Positions 23,334 through 30,633 of a DNA stretch of 64,000 nt are shown one piece after another. Numbering within the stretch: the stretch's first letter is position 1; every line of letters starts with the position of its first letter. The translations under genes were made by a program, and so were the position numbers. The DNA comes from Bacteroidales bacterium (GTDB lineage: Bacteria > Bacteroidota > Bacteroidia > Bacteroidales > ML635J-15), in assembly GCA_031275085.1 (NCBI GenBank), contig JAISPG010000019.1, positions 118,058-182,057 on the forward strand, written 5' to 3'. The notes beneath the pieces were generated by a model. The model worked only from the letters and a program-made list of their open reading frames with translations, was not told the origin of the DNA and did not search any database.

Positions 23334-23987
23334 TTATTGATTTCCGTGTATTAACTGTGATTTATGCAGATCTATAACAATATTTCCGCCTTTTACGCAT
23401 CTTCCCGATACCAGGCATCTTAATCCGTCAACATGGAATATCGGTATCGAAAGTTTTTTTATCATTTTTGCAGTAGCTCCGAAAGGGTCTCCGTTATCGT
23501 CTTCATGTGCAATAAAAATGAATATTTTTTTATTGAATTCTCTCATTAATTTTCTGGCTCCGCCATTTTTTAGCCAGTCGCAAACGGTTACATTATCAAT
23601 AAAAATAATATCGGGAGAACGGCGGGTTAACAATCTTTCCCGTAGTTCACTGAGTTCTATGTCTCCTAATATTTGTAAGCTGCGGTTAGACGGACTTATT
23701 CCCACTCTTTTCATAGCCTCGATAAAAGGTTCCTGTATTGTATGACCTAAACCTTCTTCTATTTGTAAGTATAATACTTTGTTAGTTCTGCTCAGGTAAT
23801 CGGCTAACATTAAACTTAGTGTTGTTTTCCCGTTTTTTTCTTTGCCGTAAATTAACCAGGAGCCTGCCGACGGAGCACCTGTTAAAACATCTCCGAATAT
23901 ACCGCCGCTTAATTGTAACGTTTTAAATTTTTTTGCATATAGATTGCTTACAGATAAAGTTCTACGCATTTTCTTCTTTGTTCCCAT
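23334..23987 (-). CDS. RecA-like P-loop ATPase of the early operon
   Basis: 217 residues. Walker A is GKEKNGKTT (residues 48-56) and Walker B is PDIIFIDN (125-132), with a RecA/DnaB/RadA-like layout (GGIFGDVLTGAPSAGSWLIYG before the P-loop). It overlaps the 3' end of the MuB-like gene by 26 bases, so translation is coupled. Phage Mu has no counterpart at this position, though related Bacteroidota elements may. It could act in replication or DNA-target handling alongside MuB. The specific role is unknown. Confidence 0.65.
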   Translation of the reverse strand: MGTKKKMRRTLSVSNLYAKKFKTLQLSGGIFGDVLTGAPSAGSWLIYGKEKNGKTTLSLMLADYLSRTNKVLYLQIEEGLGHTIQEPFIEAMKRVGISPSNRSLQILGDIELSELRERLLTRRSPDIIFIDNVTVCDWLKNGGARKLMREFNKKIFIFIAHEDDNGDPFGATAKMIKKLSIPIFHVDGLRCLVSGRCVKGGNIVIDLHKSQLIHGNQ

Positions 23988-24870
23988 AGTTTTCCTGATT
24001 TAAAATTAATAAAGCTTCAGCACGTCGTAAACCGCCAATATTTCCATTTTGCTGGATCAGGCATTTTTTTACAATTTGAGGTATTTGTTCTTTATTTTTT
24101 ATATTTACTGATAATACATCGGTTATAAGTTTTCTGTAGAAACACATACGTTCATGATTACCTAAAGGAATAGCAGTGGAGTATTTTTCGCTAAATCGTG
24201 AAAATATTTCGCGATAGCCTACTTTTTTATTATTTATTCCGCGTTCTATTTTTGCACGAAGCCCTTCGGCACCTATCATATACCAGCCGCATAAATTCTC
24301 GGTAGCATTCCATAATTCCTTGATTTCTAAAAATGCCGGATAGTCGAGGTCGCCACTTTCATCTATAATGATTACAGGTTTTGTTGATACACACAGATAA
24401 TATTTAATATTTGAAATTATATCAGCATACGAGCCTTTGTTATCGATCCCGAGAATACCGGCCAGCAAACGAATAAAACGGTTTTTTGTTTTTGCCTGAG
24501 ACGCGTCGATATAAAAACAGTTTTTGATATTGCGGCTTAAATATTTTGCCGTAAATGTTTTTCCAATGCCGCAATCATCAATAAATATTCGCGATTTTGA
24601 ATATTCTTTACAAAACATTACTTCTTCTTCAATTATTGAAAAGACATCGGTACGGGCAATATTCCAATCTCTTTTATTCTGGGTAATTCCCAGGATTTTT
24701 CCAATATTCAGCCATTGCTCATCGCTTATAAGGTTTGTTATTTCACCTTTTTTAATTTTTGAGAGAACTGAATTATCGATCCCATGTTGCCTTGAAAAAA
24801 CATAGTCATTACTTTTAAAACTTAATAATTCTTCTCTTACTTGTTGTTTAAAATCGCTGCTTAAGATCAT
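23962..24870 (-). CDS. MuB-type ATPase, target-DNA selection and transposase activator
   Basis: 302 residues, as expected for MuB (312 in Mu). The N-terminal HTH-like region (NSVLSKIKKGEITNLISDEQW, about 33-53) is followed by a AAA ATPase: Walker A variant DDCGIGKT (98-105, first Gly replaced by Asp) and Walker B PVIIIDESGDLD (D170, E171). MuB forms filaments on DNA, delivers targets to MuA and gives target immunity. It is 10 bases downstream of the MuA gene. Confidence 0.8.
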   Translation of the reverse strand: MILSSDFKQQVREELLSFKSNDYVFSRQHGIDNSVLSKIKKGEITNLISDEQWLNIGKILGITQNKRDWNIARTDVFSIIEEEVMFCKEYSKSRIFIDDCGIGKTFTAKYLSRNIKNCFYIDASQAKTKNRFIRLLAGILGIDNKGSYADIISNIKYYLCVSTKPVIIIDESGDLDYPAFLEIKELWNATENLCGWYMIGAEGLRAKIERGINNKKVGYREIFSRFSEKYSTAIPLGNHERMCFYRKLITDVLSVNIKNKEQIPQIVKKCLIQQNGNIGGLRRAEALLILNQENYGNKEENA

Positions 24871-24880
24871 AATTTAAAAT

Positions 24881-26941
24881 TTAATATGTGTCTTTAAAAC
24901 TTTTTCTAAAACTTGTTTCGCTGATATCCGAACTTTCGTAAAAATCATCATTGTCTTCCAGTATCCGGACTTCATTATTTATTAGATAGTTTGGTTTTAT
25001 TGTGTGTAATTCGTCGATTATAAATTTATTTTTAAGAATTATTGCTGCCGGCGATTCGTTTATTATTGTTATTTTTTCAATTTCATTTTTTCTCTTTTTA
25101 CCATAATTTTCAATTGTTATAACATATTTACTCATTAATTCGCGGGCTGCATAATCTGCTTTTACCTGTTCTATTTTTGCACGATTATACTTTGGTTTTG
25201 CTAAAACTTCACATATATATTCTCCGTTTACATAGGCAAATGCCTTTAATATCTTACCTTTGTTGTCGTCGAGCCATAAAACTTCCAGTTGTTTACCTTC
25301 AATAATTTTCATTATTTTAATAAGGTCTTCTCCTGTTGATATTTTACCGTTTTTACCAAGCAGGCATTCTCCGCCGTTTAATTTTATTATCCCTACATTA
25401 CATGATGTTTTTGTTTTATACCCGATATACGGGAGTATACCATGCCAGTTTATAGGTTTTAAACCGGGGTTTTGCATTTCACAAAAAACTTCCCATCTGG
25501 TTTTTCCCGGGTGCAATGGGTGAGGGGTGTTGTTATAATTTTCGTATGTATGTAAAACTTTTGTAATGATTTCGTTATATGGCAGGATTGGAATATTTTT
25601 AGTACCGGACTGATTTGCTTCTGATTTTACAAATGGTCTGGCAATCCAGCCTTCCAATTGTTTTTCTTCTCCATAACGGGCATCACGGTTTTTTCTTTCT
25701 ATGTATTTTCCACGTGGATTATTAGCCTCTATACGAACATATTGAAACATGTTACCTTCTTTTAGCAGACTGCTTTTTAAAGAACTGTTCAATGATGCTT
25801 CGCACTCGATTTCAGCAGGCAGCGAAAACCCCCATTCGGAATAATTTCGTACCATTTGACGATAAAATTCAATGAGAATCCCTTCTTTTGATTTTCCGTA
25901 TACCCATGTAGTATAGCATTGGGCACCAATGTCATATCCAAGATAGAACCATACTCTCTGTCCTTTTGCATATTCAAAAGGAGGTTGCCTGTCATCGACG
26001 GAAATAATGCTGCCTGCAAATTTTGGAATATCAAGGCTATGATGAGGTTTTGTAAGTTGTATTAATTTCTGTCTGTCTCCGGTACGAAGCCGTAAAGTTG
26101 CGTTTTTACTTTCCCATTTTTTCAGATATGAACGAATTGTAGCATTACTTAACGGTTTAAAATCTGCAGGATCGAATACTTCTGCCGTAGAATTTGAAAT
26201 TATTGTTTTTTTACCATTAATAAAATCATAATATATTTCATATACGTCTGTAAAACCGGGTTTATATCCTAAGCTTGTAAATAAACTTTCGAATAATGCC
26301 AATGTTTTTTCATCTACTTTCTGAGCATTTTTGGTTGTATGATATTTACTTATCAGTGATTCATATCCTGTTTTTTTATAATTTTCTATTGTTTCGCGAA
26401 ACCGGCGCTCATTTTTTTGTAAAGTATGGTTCTGATTATATTTTTTGTCTAGAATTTCATTGAATGTTGTAGTGTCATCACATAAACTTTTCCAGATTTG
26501 TTTAGGGTGTTTACCGCAACTTTTAATTGCAGTTTCTCTGTCGTATTTTAATTTTATAATTGCATTGATAACAGATGCATTTATTATATATTCTTCTTGA
26601 TTTTTTTTATTTATTCTTCTTCCGTCTTCAAAAATATATTCTCTGAAAAATTGAAGTGCATTAATGTCATATTCATAGTATTGTTCCAATATGTGCATTT
26701 CTTTACGCGGATCATATAACCTGTCTTTTATTTTTAACGGCAGACTATCAAATTCCAATAAAGCAACGGAATCGTGGCCACCACCTTTCCTGATTCTTCG
26801 TAAGCCGTAACCACGTGCCATATCTTCAGATACTTTTCTTCTTAAATATTTTTCGCTGGTATAAAATGCCGGTACTAATTCGCTATAAGTTACAACGAGG
26901 ATTTCATTTTTAGTTTTTGTATCTATCCAGAAGTGTGGCAT
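24881..26941 (-). CDS. MuA-type transposase
   Basis: 686 residues (Mu: 663). Order: N-terminal winged-helix-like DNA-binding region (1-75, SEDMARGYGLRRIRKGGGHD), a linker of helical end-binding domains (about 100-290), an RNase H-like catalytic core (about 305-450), and a beta-barrel C-terminal domain (about 470-600). Core residues: D316 (IISVDDRQPP), E415 (KYIERKNRD). The residue 36 positions before E415, expected to be the second Asp, is E379 (AEIECEASLNSS). It is the first gene of the early operon. It would carry out replicative transposition with the MuB-type partner. Length and motifs indicate an intact protein. Confidence 0.88.
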   Translation of the reverse strand: MPHFWIDTKTKNEILVVTYSELVPAFYTSEKYLRRKVSEDMARGYGLRRIRKGGGHDSVALLEFDSLPLKIKDRLYDPRKEMHILEQYYEYDINALQFFREYIFEDGRRINKKNQEEYIINASVINAIIKLKYDRETAIKSCGKHPKQIWKSLCDDTTTFNEILDKKYNQNHTLQKNERRFRETIENYKKTGYESLISKYHTTKNAQKVDEKTLALFESLFTSLGYKPGFTDVYEIYYDFINGKKTIISNSTAEVFDPADFKPLSNATIRSYLKKWESKNATLRLRTGDRQKLIQLTKPHHSLDIPKFAGSIISVDDRQPPFEYAKGQRVWFYLGYDIGAQCYTTWVYGKSKEGILIEFYRQMVRNYSEWGFSLPAEIECEASLNSSLKSSLLKEGNMFQYVRIEANNPRGKYIERKNRDARYGEEKQLEGWIARPFVKSEANQSGTKNIPILPYNEIITKVLHTYENYNNTPHPLHPGKTRWEVFCEMQNPGLKPINWHGILPYIGYKTKTSCNVGIIKLNGGECLLGKNGKISTGEDLIKIMKIIEGKQLEVLWLDDNKGKILKAFAYVNGEYICEVLAKPKYNRAKIEQVKADYAARELMSKYVITIENYGKKRKNEIEKITIINESPAAIILKNKFIIDELHTIKPNYLINNEVRILEDNDDFYESSDISETSFRKSFKDTY

Positions 26942-27643
26942 TTGTTGATTATACTTTTTATTAAGTTTATAATTGTTTTGTTTTTACTTAAAAAATTGTT
27001 TTATTATTAAATTTTTCCTATTATTAATTTATGGTATGGCTTTTATTGTTATTCGAAAAAAGAATAGAGTAATACTAAAATAATATTCTTAATTGGTATA
27101 AAATGTGATAAGTATAATATTACACATTGTTCATTGTAATAATTGTTATATTTATATTGAATTTTATTATTCATATTGTTATTTTATTTATTAAAACATA
27201 GTTTATAAATATTATTTAAAAAAAATATTTTATATTAAATAATTTTTTTAATAATATTTTGACATATTATCTGTATTTTTGATTTATGAAATATAAAATT
27301 ATTTATATAGTATATATTTATGCTTTTATTTCCGATATTTTTGTTGTTTATTAATGTTATGTTTAATGTCTTCATAATGGAAGTAGAGTAAATGAGTTAT
27401 TTCTTTCTATTTTGTTTATTATGTTTTTTTATTACAGTAAATTAAAAATTATAATTGTTTTTTGTGAACAAAAAGTCTGAATATTTGTATTTTATATCAA
27501 TTCTTTATGGTTTTCATACTATTGGATTTTTTAAATGTTTTTTGTTACTTTGACTTATTTTATTTATTTAACTGATATTACAAAAATATAAACAAAGTTT
27601 ATATTTTCCAAATTGGACATAAACTTTTTACCAAAAATTTGAT
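26942..27643. promoter_or_regulatory. Divergent control region between transposase and repressor
   Basis: About 700 bp, extremely AT-rich, with no reading frame I would call a gene. It should hold the early (leftward) and repressor (rightward) promoters, the operators and perhaps an internal enhancer as in Mu. It contains ATTACA (27120-27125) near TGTAAT in reverse orientation, and a strong dyad just before the repressor, listed separately. Confidence 0.55.
27583..27607. promoter_or_regulatory. 25-bp operator-like dyad before the repressor
   Basis: AAAATATAAAC - AAA - GTTTATATTTT, a perfect 11-bp inverted repeat with a 3-base spacer, 37 bases upstream of the repressor start. Dyads of this size before a phage repressor are usually its own operator (autoregulation). 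Confidence 0.6.
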
Positions 27644-28366
27644 ATGGATATATATAATAGAATTAAGTCTGTCATAAAATGGCTTATTGGGAATGGTTTT
27701 GGAAATAGTCAAATGGATATTGGCAGATTACTTGGTTATTCTAATAAATCGTCATTTTCTCAGGTCATAAACGGAAAAGTCCCATTACCCGGAGATTTTA
27801 TTGATAGATTGTCTTCTATTAGTGGTAATATAAATAAAGTTTGGATTGTTGATGGTGTTGGGGATATGCTTATGTCAAATGATAGTGTGGGTATTAATAA
27901 TTATAAACTTTATGAAGAAAAAGAATATGATAAACAATTAAATTTTTTTGAAGAAAAAAATATATCAGGTGCAAAAGCAATTCCATTGATTCCTATAGAT
28001 GCGATGGCCGGTTATATGAAAGGCGAGTTGAAAATAATGGAATATGAATGTGAGTATTATATTATTCCTATATTTAAAGATGCTGAATTCCTTATTCAGG
28101 TAAGAGGATCTTCCATGACGCCAAAATATAACAGTGGGGATATTGTGGCATGTAAAAGACTTAATTTGAATGATATATTTTTTCAGTGGAATAAAGTATA
28201 TGTTATCGATACCGACCAGGGTGCATTAATAAAAAGAATTAAAAAAAGTACGAATGAAAGTCACATATTACTGGTAAGTGAAAATAAGGATTATGATTCT
28301 TTTGAATTATCCAAATCTCAAATAAATTCTATAGCCATGGTTGTTGGAGTTATAAGACTGGAATAA
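27644..28366 (+). CDS. CI-like repressor, XRE HTH plus S24 peptidase domain
   Basis: 240 residues. The N-terminal HTH is about 8-62 (MDIGRLLGYSNKSSFSQVING). The C-terminal S24/LexA-type domain has catalytic S157 (RGSSMTP) and K197 (GALIKRI). The likely self-cleavage bond is A122-G123 (IDAMAGYM). All three are intact, so RecA-stimulated autocleavage and induction by DNA damage are plausible. Transcribed away from MuA, as repressor c is in Mu, although Mu's own repressor is unrelated in the C-terminal half. Confidence 0.85.
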   Translation: MDIYNRIKSVIKWLIGNGFGNSQMDIGRLLGYSNKSSFSQVINGKVPLPGDFIDRLSSISGNINKVWIVDGVGDMLMSNDSVGINNYKLYEEKEYDKQLNFFEEKNISGAKAIPLIPIDAMAGYMKGELKIMEYECEYYIIPIFKDAEFLIQVRGSSMTPKYNSGDIVACKRLNLNDIFFQWNKVYVIDTDQGALIKRIKKSTNESHILLVSENKDYDSFELSKSQINSIAMVVGVIRLE

Positions 28367-28570
28367 CTTTGATTTCATTATAATAATACCTTAATTTTTT
28401 AATCAGGAATTTAAATTCCTTTGTGAAACTAATTGACTATTAGTGTATTGAGTCAAGGTCTTACTTTATTATAATTTGCATTAAAGGGGTAGGTTTGGAC
28501 AAAAGTACATATAATATAATATCAATTTGGTAATTATCCGTTTTTTTTAAATCTGCAATTGATATTAATA

Positions 28571-28606
28571 ATGTAACCCTTGGTGTAACCTAAAATGTAA
28601 CCCTTG
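28571..28606. repeat. TGTAACC direct repeats near the element end
   Basis: ATGTAACCCTTG occurs at 28571-28582 and again at 28595-28606 (24 bp apart), with a shorter GTGTAACC between them. This could be a set of transposase- or host-factor-binding sites at the repressor-side end, comparable in size to Mu L sites. No matching copies were seen at the opposite end. Confidence 0.4.
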
Positions 28607-28634
28607 ATTGTATTTGATTTTAAAAAGAAAATAA

Positions 28635-28674
28635 AAAATAATGCGAACCTTGTTTTGCAAAGCTGCATTATTTT
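28635..28674 (+). terminator. Hairpin terminator beyond the repressor
   Basis: AAAATAATGC (28635-28644) pairs with GCATTATTTT (28665-28674), 20-base loop with partial internal pairing, and the 3' arm runs into TTTTT. It would end the repressor transcript and shield the element from outside. Confidence 0.55.
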
Positions 28675-28945
28675 TATGTAACTACTGACAGGGCAGATAT
28701 AGTAATATTTTCTTAGTTTAACATCCGAAATTATTTTTAAATATGCTACATATAATATTGTTAAGGAATTGTACTATTTAAATTTTATTAAATTTATTTA
28801 AAGGCTTGTCTCATAATGTTTTATTAAATGGCTTAGATGTATTGTTTGTTTTAGTGATTATAATAAATATATATTTTTACTATAGTTTATTTAAATTTGA
28901 GAACTGAATATTTTCATAGTATTTTACATATATAATTAATTTGAG

Positions 28946-29410
28946 ATGAAAAATTATAATATAAGAGTTGCGGAAGATAAAGATTTTCCTTATATAATTA
29001 ATCTGATAAAAGATCTTGCCAGATTTGAAAAAGCAGAAGAAAAGGTGATAAATACTCCGGAATTGATGAAAGAAGAAAAAAATCTTTTTGGCTGTTTTGT
29101 CGTAGAAAAAGAAGATGGTGAAGTAATAGGAATGGCGCTTTACTTTTTTGCATATTTTACCTGGGTAGGAAAGTCACTGTATCTGGATGATCTTTATGTA
29201 AAACCGGAATATAGGGGAGAAGGTATAGGGACAGCATTACTTGATGAAATATTTAAGCTGGCAAAAAAAGAAAATTGCAGGAGATTAAGATGGCAGGTCT
29301 TGAATTGGAATGAGCGTGCTATAGATCTTTACAAAAAGGTAGGGGCAACAATAGACAATGAGTGGAGTAATTGCGATTTTGATTACGATCAAATACAAAA
29401 CTTTAAATAA
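28946..29410 (+). CDS. GNAT acetyltransferase, spermidine/spermine (diamine) acetyltransferase type
   Basis: 154 residues. Hallmarks of the SSAT-like branch: start IRVAEDKDFPYIINLIKDLARFEK, the central GMALYFFAYFTWVGKSLYLDDLYV with acetyl-CoA loop EYRGEGIGTALL, and the late RLRWQVLNWNERAIDLYKKVGA. The substrate could be a polyamine, thialysine or another primary amine. First host gene after the mobile element; no operon partner. Confidence 0.8.
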   Translation: MKNYNIRVAEDKDFPYIINLIKDLARFEKAEEKVINTPELMKEEKNLFGCFVVEKEDGEVIGMALYFFAYFTWVGKSLYLDDLYVKPEYRGEGIGTALLDEIFKLAKKENCRRLRWQVLNWNERAIDLYKKVGATIDNEWSNCDFDYDQIQNFK

Positions 29411-29436
29411 TTTCAGAATTAAAAATCTATTTTATA

Positions 29437-30627
29437 TTACTTGAATACAAATGAATTTGGAATTATTCCAACTTCAAAAGTATCTACACATTCTTTATTG
29501 GCATTATATCTGTAAATAACTCCTGATTGCATAAAATCAATAGCGTCAGATACATAAAGGTCAGAATTGTAAGGGTCAATTCCCAATGCATATAAATTTT
29601 TGTTTCCAGAATTAATATATTCTGTTGTCGGTAATTCGTTATCATTTACATGAAATCTGTATATATGCCGGTCAATATAATAAATAGTATCTCCGTTGAA
29701 ATTGATTTTCATGTCCGAAGAAATACTGCTGTTGTTCAGTTCAAACATTTTTTCAATCTGAAAATTCCCGGTATTTATCTTTACTATTCCACTTTTATCC
29801 TGGTAAGGAGAATTGTCATAACCTCCGTCGCATAGTACCCATAATTTTTTGTTTTTATCGAGAATTATTTTTCGTGGCTGTTTAAAAACCGTAATAGTAT
29901 CAATCAATTTATCTGTTTCTGTGTCGATAACTAATATTTTATCATTGTAAGACCATGAATTTGTGAACATATACTTGTCACAAAATACAATTTCTTCGGA
30001 AGAGTGCCGGTAATATTGTTCCGATTCGGTTGCAATATCTATAGTATTAATTATGGAAGAAGTTTGCGGGTTAACTGTATATATACATTTGGAATACATA
30101 TCGGTAACATATGCTTTTGACGGGCTTATAAACTGCATGTATCTGGGAGAAACTAAACCGGTTATTTTTCCTTTGTATACAAAATTATTAACATCAATCA
30201 TATAAATTTTACCACTATTATTTACCACAATGTAGGCAGTAGAATCATAGATTGTTAAACTTTGTGCCACATCACCGAGCGGAATCCCGTTTGCTTTAAG
30301 AAAGACAGTATTTTCAACAGTTTTATATTGTTTATCATAATAGGATAAGGAAGCATTCCCATACATGAAGTTACCTTCACAAACAACAAAAACACCTTTA
30401 TTACTTGTATTAAATTCCTTGATCGGACGCATATCATCTTTCATACAGGAATTTAGAAATAATAATAGGATAATAAATACACCTGTGCGAAAAGAAAATA
30501 ACAAATTATAAATAACAAATTTCAAATAATATACAATTCCTGAATTCCAAATCTCAAACTTATTAATGGAGAAAATATTTGTTATTTTTTTATTATTTAT
30601 TATTTGTAATTTATAATTTGTAACCAT
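29437..30627 (-). CDS. BtuG-like beta-propeller surface lipoprotein (DUF5074/YncE type)
   Basis: Up to 396 residues. The real start is uncertain: the first ~45 codons lie in a palindromic AT-rich repeat (30498-30624) and translate to a repetitive string. The lipoprotein signal FIILLLFLNSC is at about residues 52-62, so a start shortly before it (possibly TTG) is likelier. The mature protein has YncE-like blades (GNFMYGNASLSYYD, SPRYMQFISPSKAYVTDMYS, VIDTETDKLIDTI, KNLYALGIDPYNSDLYVSD). BtuG of Bacteroides is such a seven-bladed propeller lipoprotein that captures B12 with very high affinity. Here it ends a riboswitch-led operon just after a BtuB-like receptor, which supports the same job. Confidence 0.72.
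   Translation of the reverse strand: MVTNYKLQIINNKKITNIFSINKFEIWNSGIVYYLKFVIYNLLFSFRTGVFIILLLFLNSCMKDDMRPIKEFNTSNKGVFVVCEGNFMYGNASLSYYDKQYKTVENTVFLKANGIPLGDVAQSLTIYDSTAYIVVNNSGKIYMIDVNNFVYKGKITGLVSPRYMQFISPSKAYVTDMYSKCIYTVNPQTSSIINTIDIATESEQYYRHSSEEIVFCDKYMFTNSWSYNDKILVIDTETDKLIDTITVFKQPRKIILDKNKKLWVLCDGGYDNSPYQDKSGIVKINTGNFQIEKMFELNNSSISSDMKINFNGDTIYYIDRHIYRFHVNDNELPTTEYINSGNKNLYALGIDPYNSDLYVSDAIDFMQSGVIYRYNANKECVDTFEVGIIPNSFVFK
30498..30624. repeat. AT-rich inverted repeat overlapping the BtuG-like start
   Basis: Arms of about 30 bases (around 30498-30530 and 30592-30624) are near-complements: TAACAAATTATAAATAACAAAT against ATTTGTAATTTATAATTTG. The sequence resembles small dispersed palindromic elements of Bacteroidota. 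It lies between BtuB-like and BtuG-like genes. Confidence 0.55.
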
Positions 30628-30633
30628 GGTTTT

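Larger units (their letters stand above)
4440..28800. mobile_element. Mu-type transposable element with tail genes but no head genes (tailocin candidate)
   Basis: Limits are approximate: no target-site duplication could be fixed by eye. On one side lies an S24-type repressor, divergent from MuA and MuB; on the other the tail-fibre genes end at 4620 with a terminator at 4524-4575. The order repressor / transposase A / ATPase B / early regulators / lysis / sheath / tube / chaperone / tape-measure slot / hub / spike / gp25 / J / I / fibres follows Mu-family phages. The whole head block that sits between lysis and sheath in Mu (terminase, portal, gpF-like, protease, capsid, head completion) is absent. 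The space between early and late operons holds only one small plus-strand gene. All tail genes look full length. Flanking host genes are tRNA-Pro and a GNAT acetyltransferase. Confidence 0.8.
28367..28945. other. Element end and flank, no gene
   Basis: 579 bases with no convincing gene. It holds three copies of TGTAACC (28573-28579, 28584-28590, 28597-28603), a hairpin terminator at 28635-28674, and a weak inverted match (28771-28785) to the 22-bp repeat at the other end. The repressor-side end of the element should lie here, between about 28600 and 28900. The exact end was not found. Confidence 0.5.

Noticed and set aside
28571..28606. Second CRISPR array or leader
   Set aside because: Only two full short repeats, 24 bp apart, with no spacer-sized intervals.
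4440..28800. Extracellular contractile injection system (Afp/MAC/PVC type)
   Set aside because: No AAA+ ATPase of the Afp15 type, no multiple sheath genes. Presence of lysis cassette, gpD-type hub, chaperone frameshift and MuA/MuB fits a phage-derived tail better.
30255..30437. Small minus-strand frame inside the BtuG-like gene
   Set aside because: A shadow of the propeller gene in another frame, without homology.
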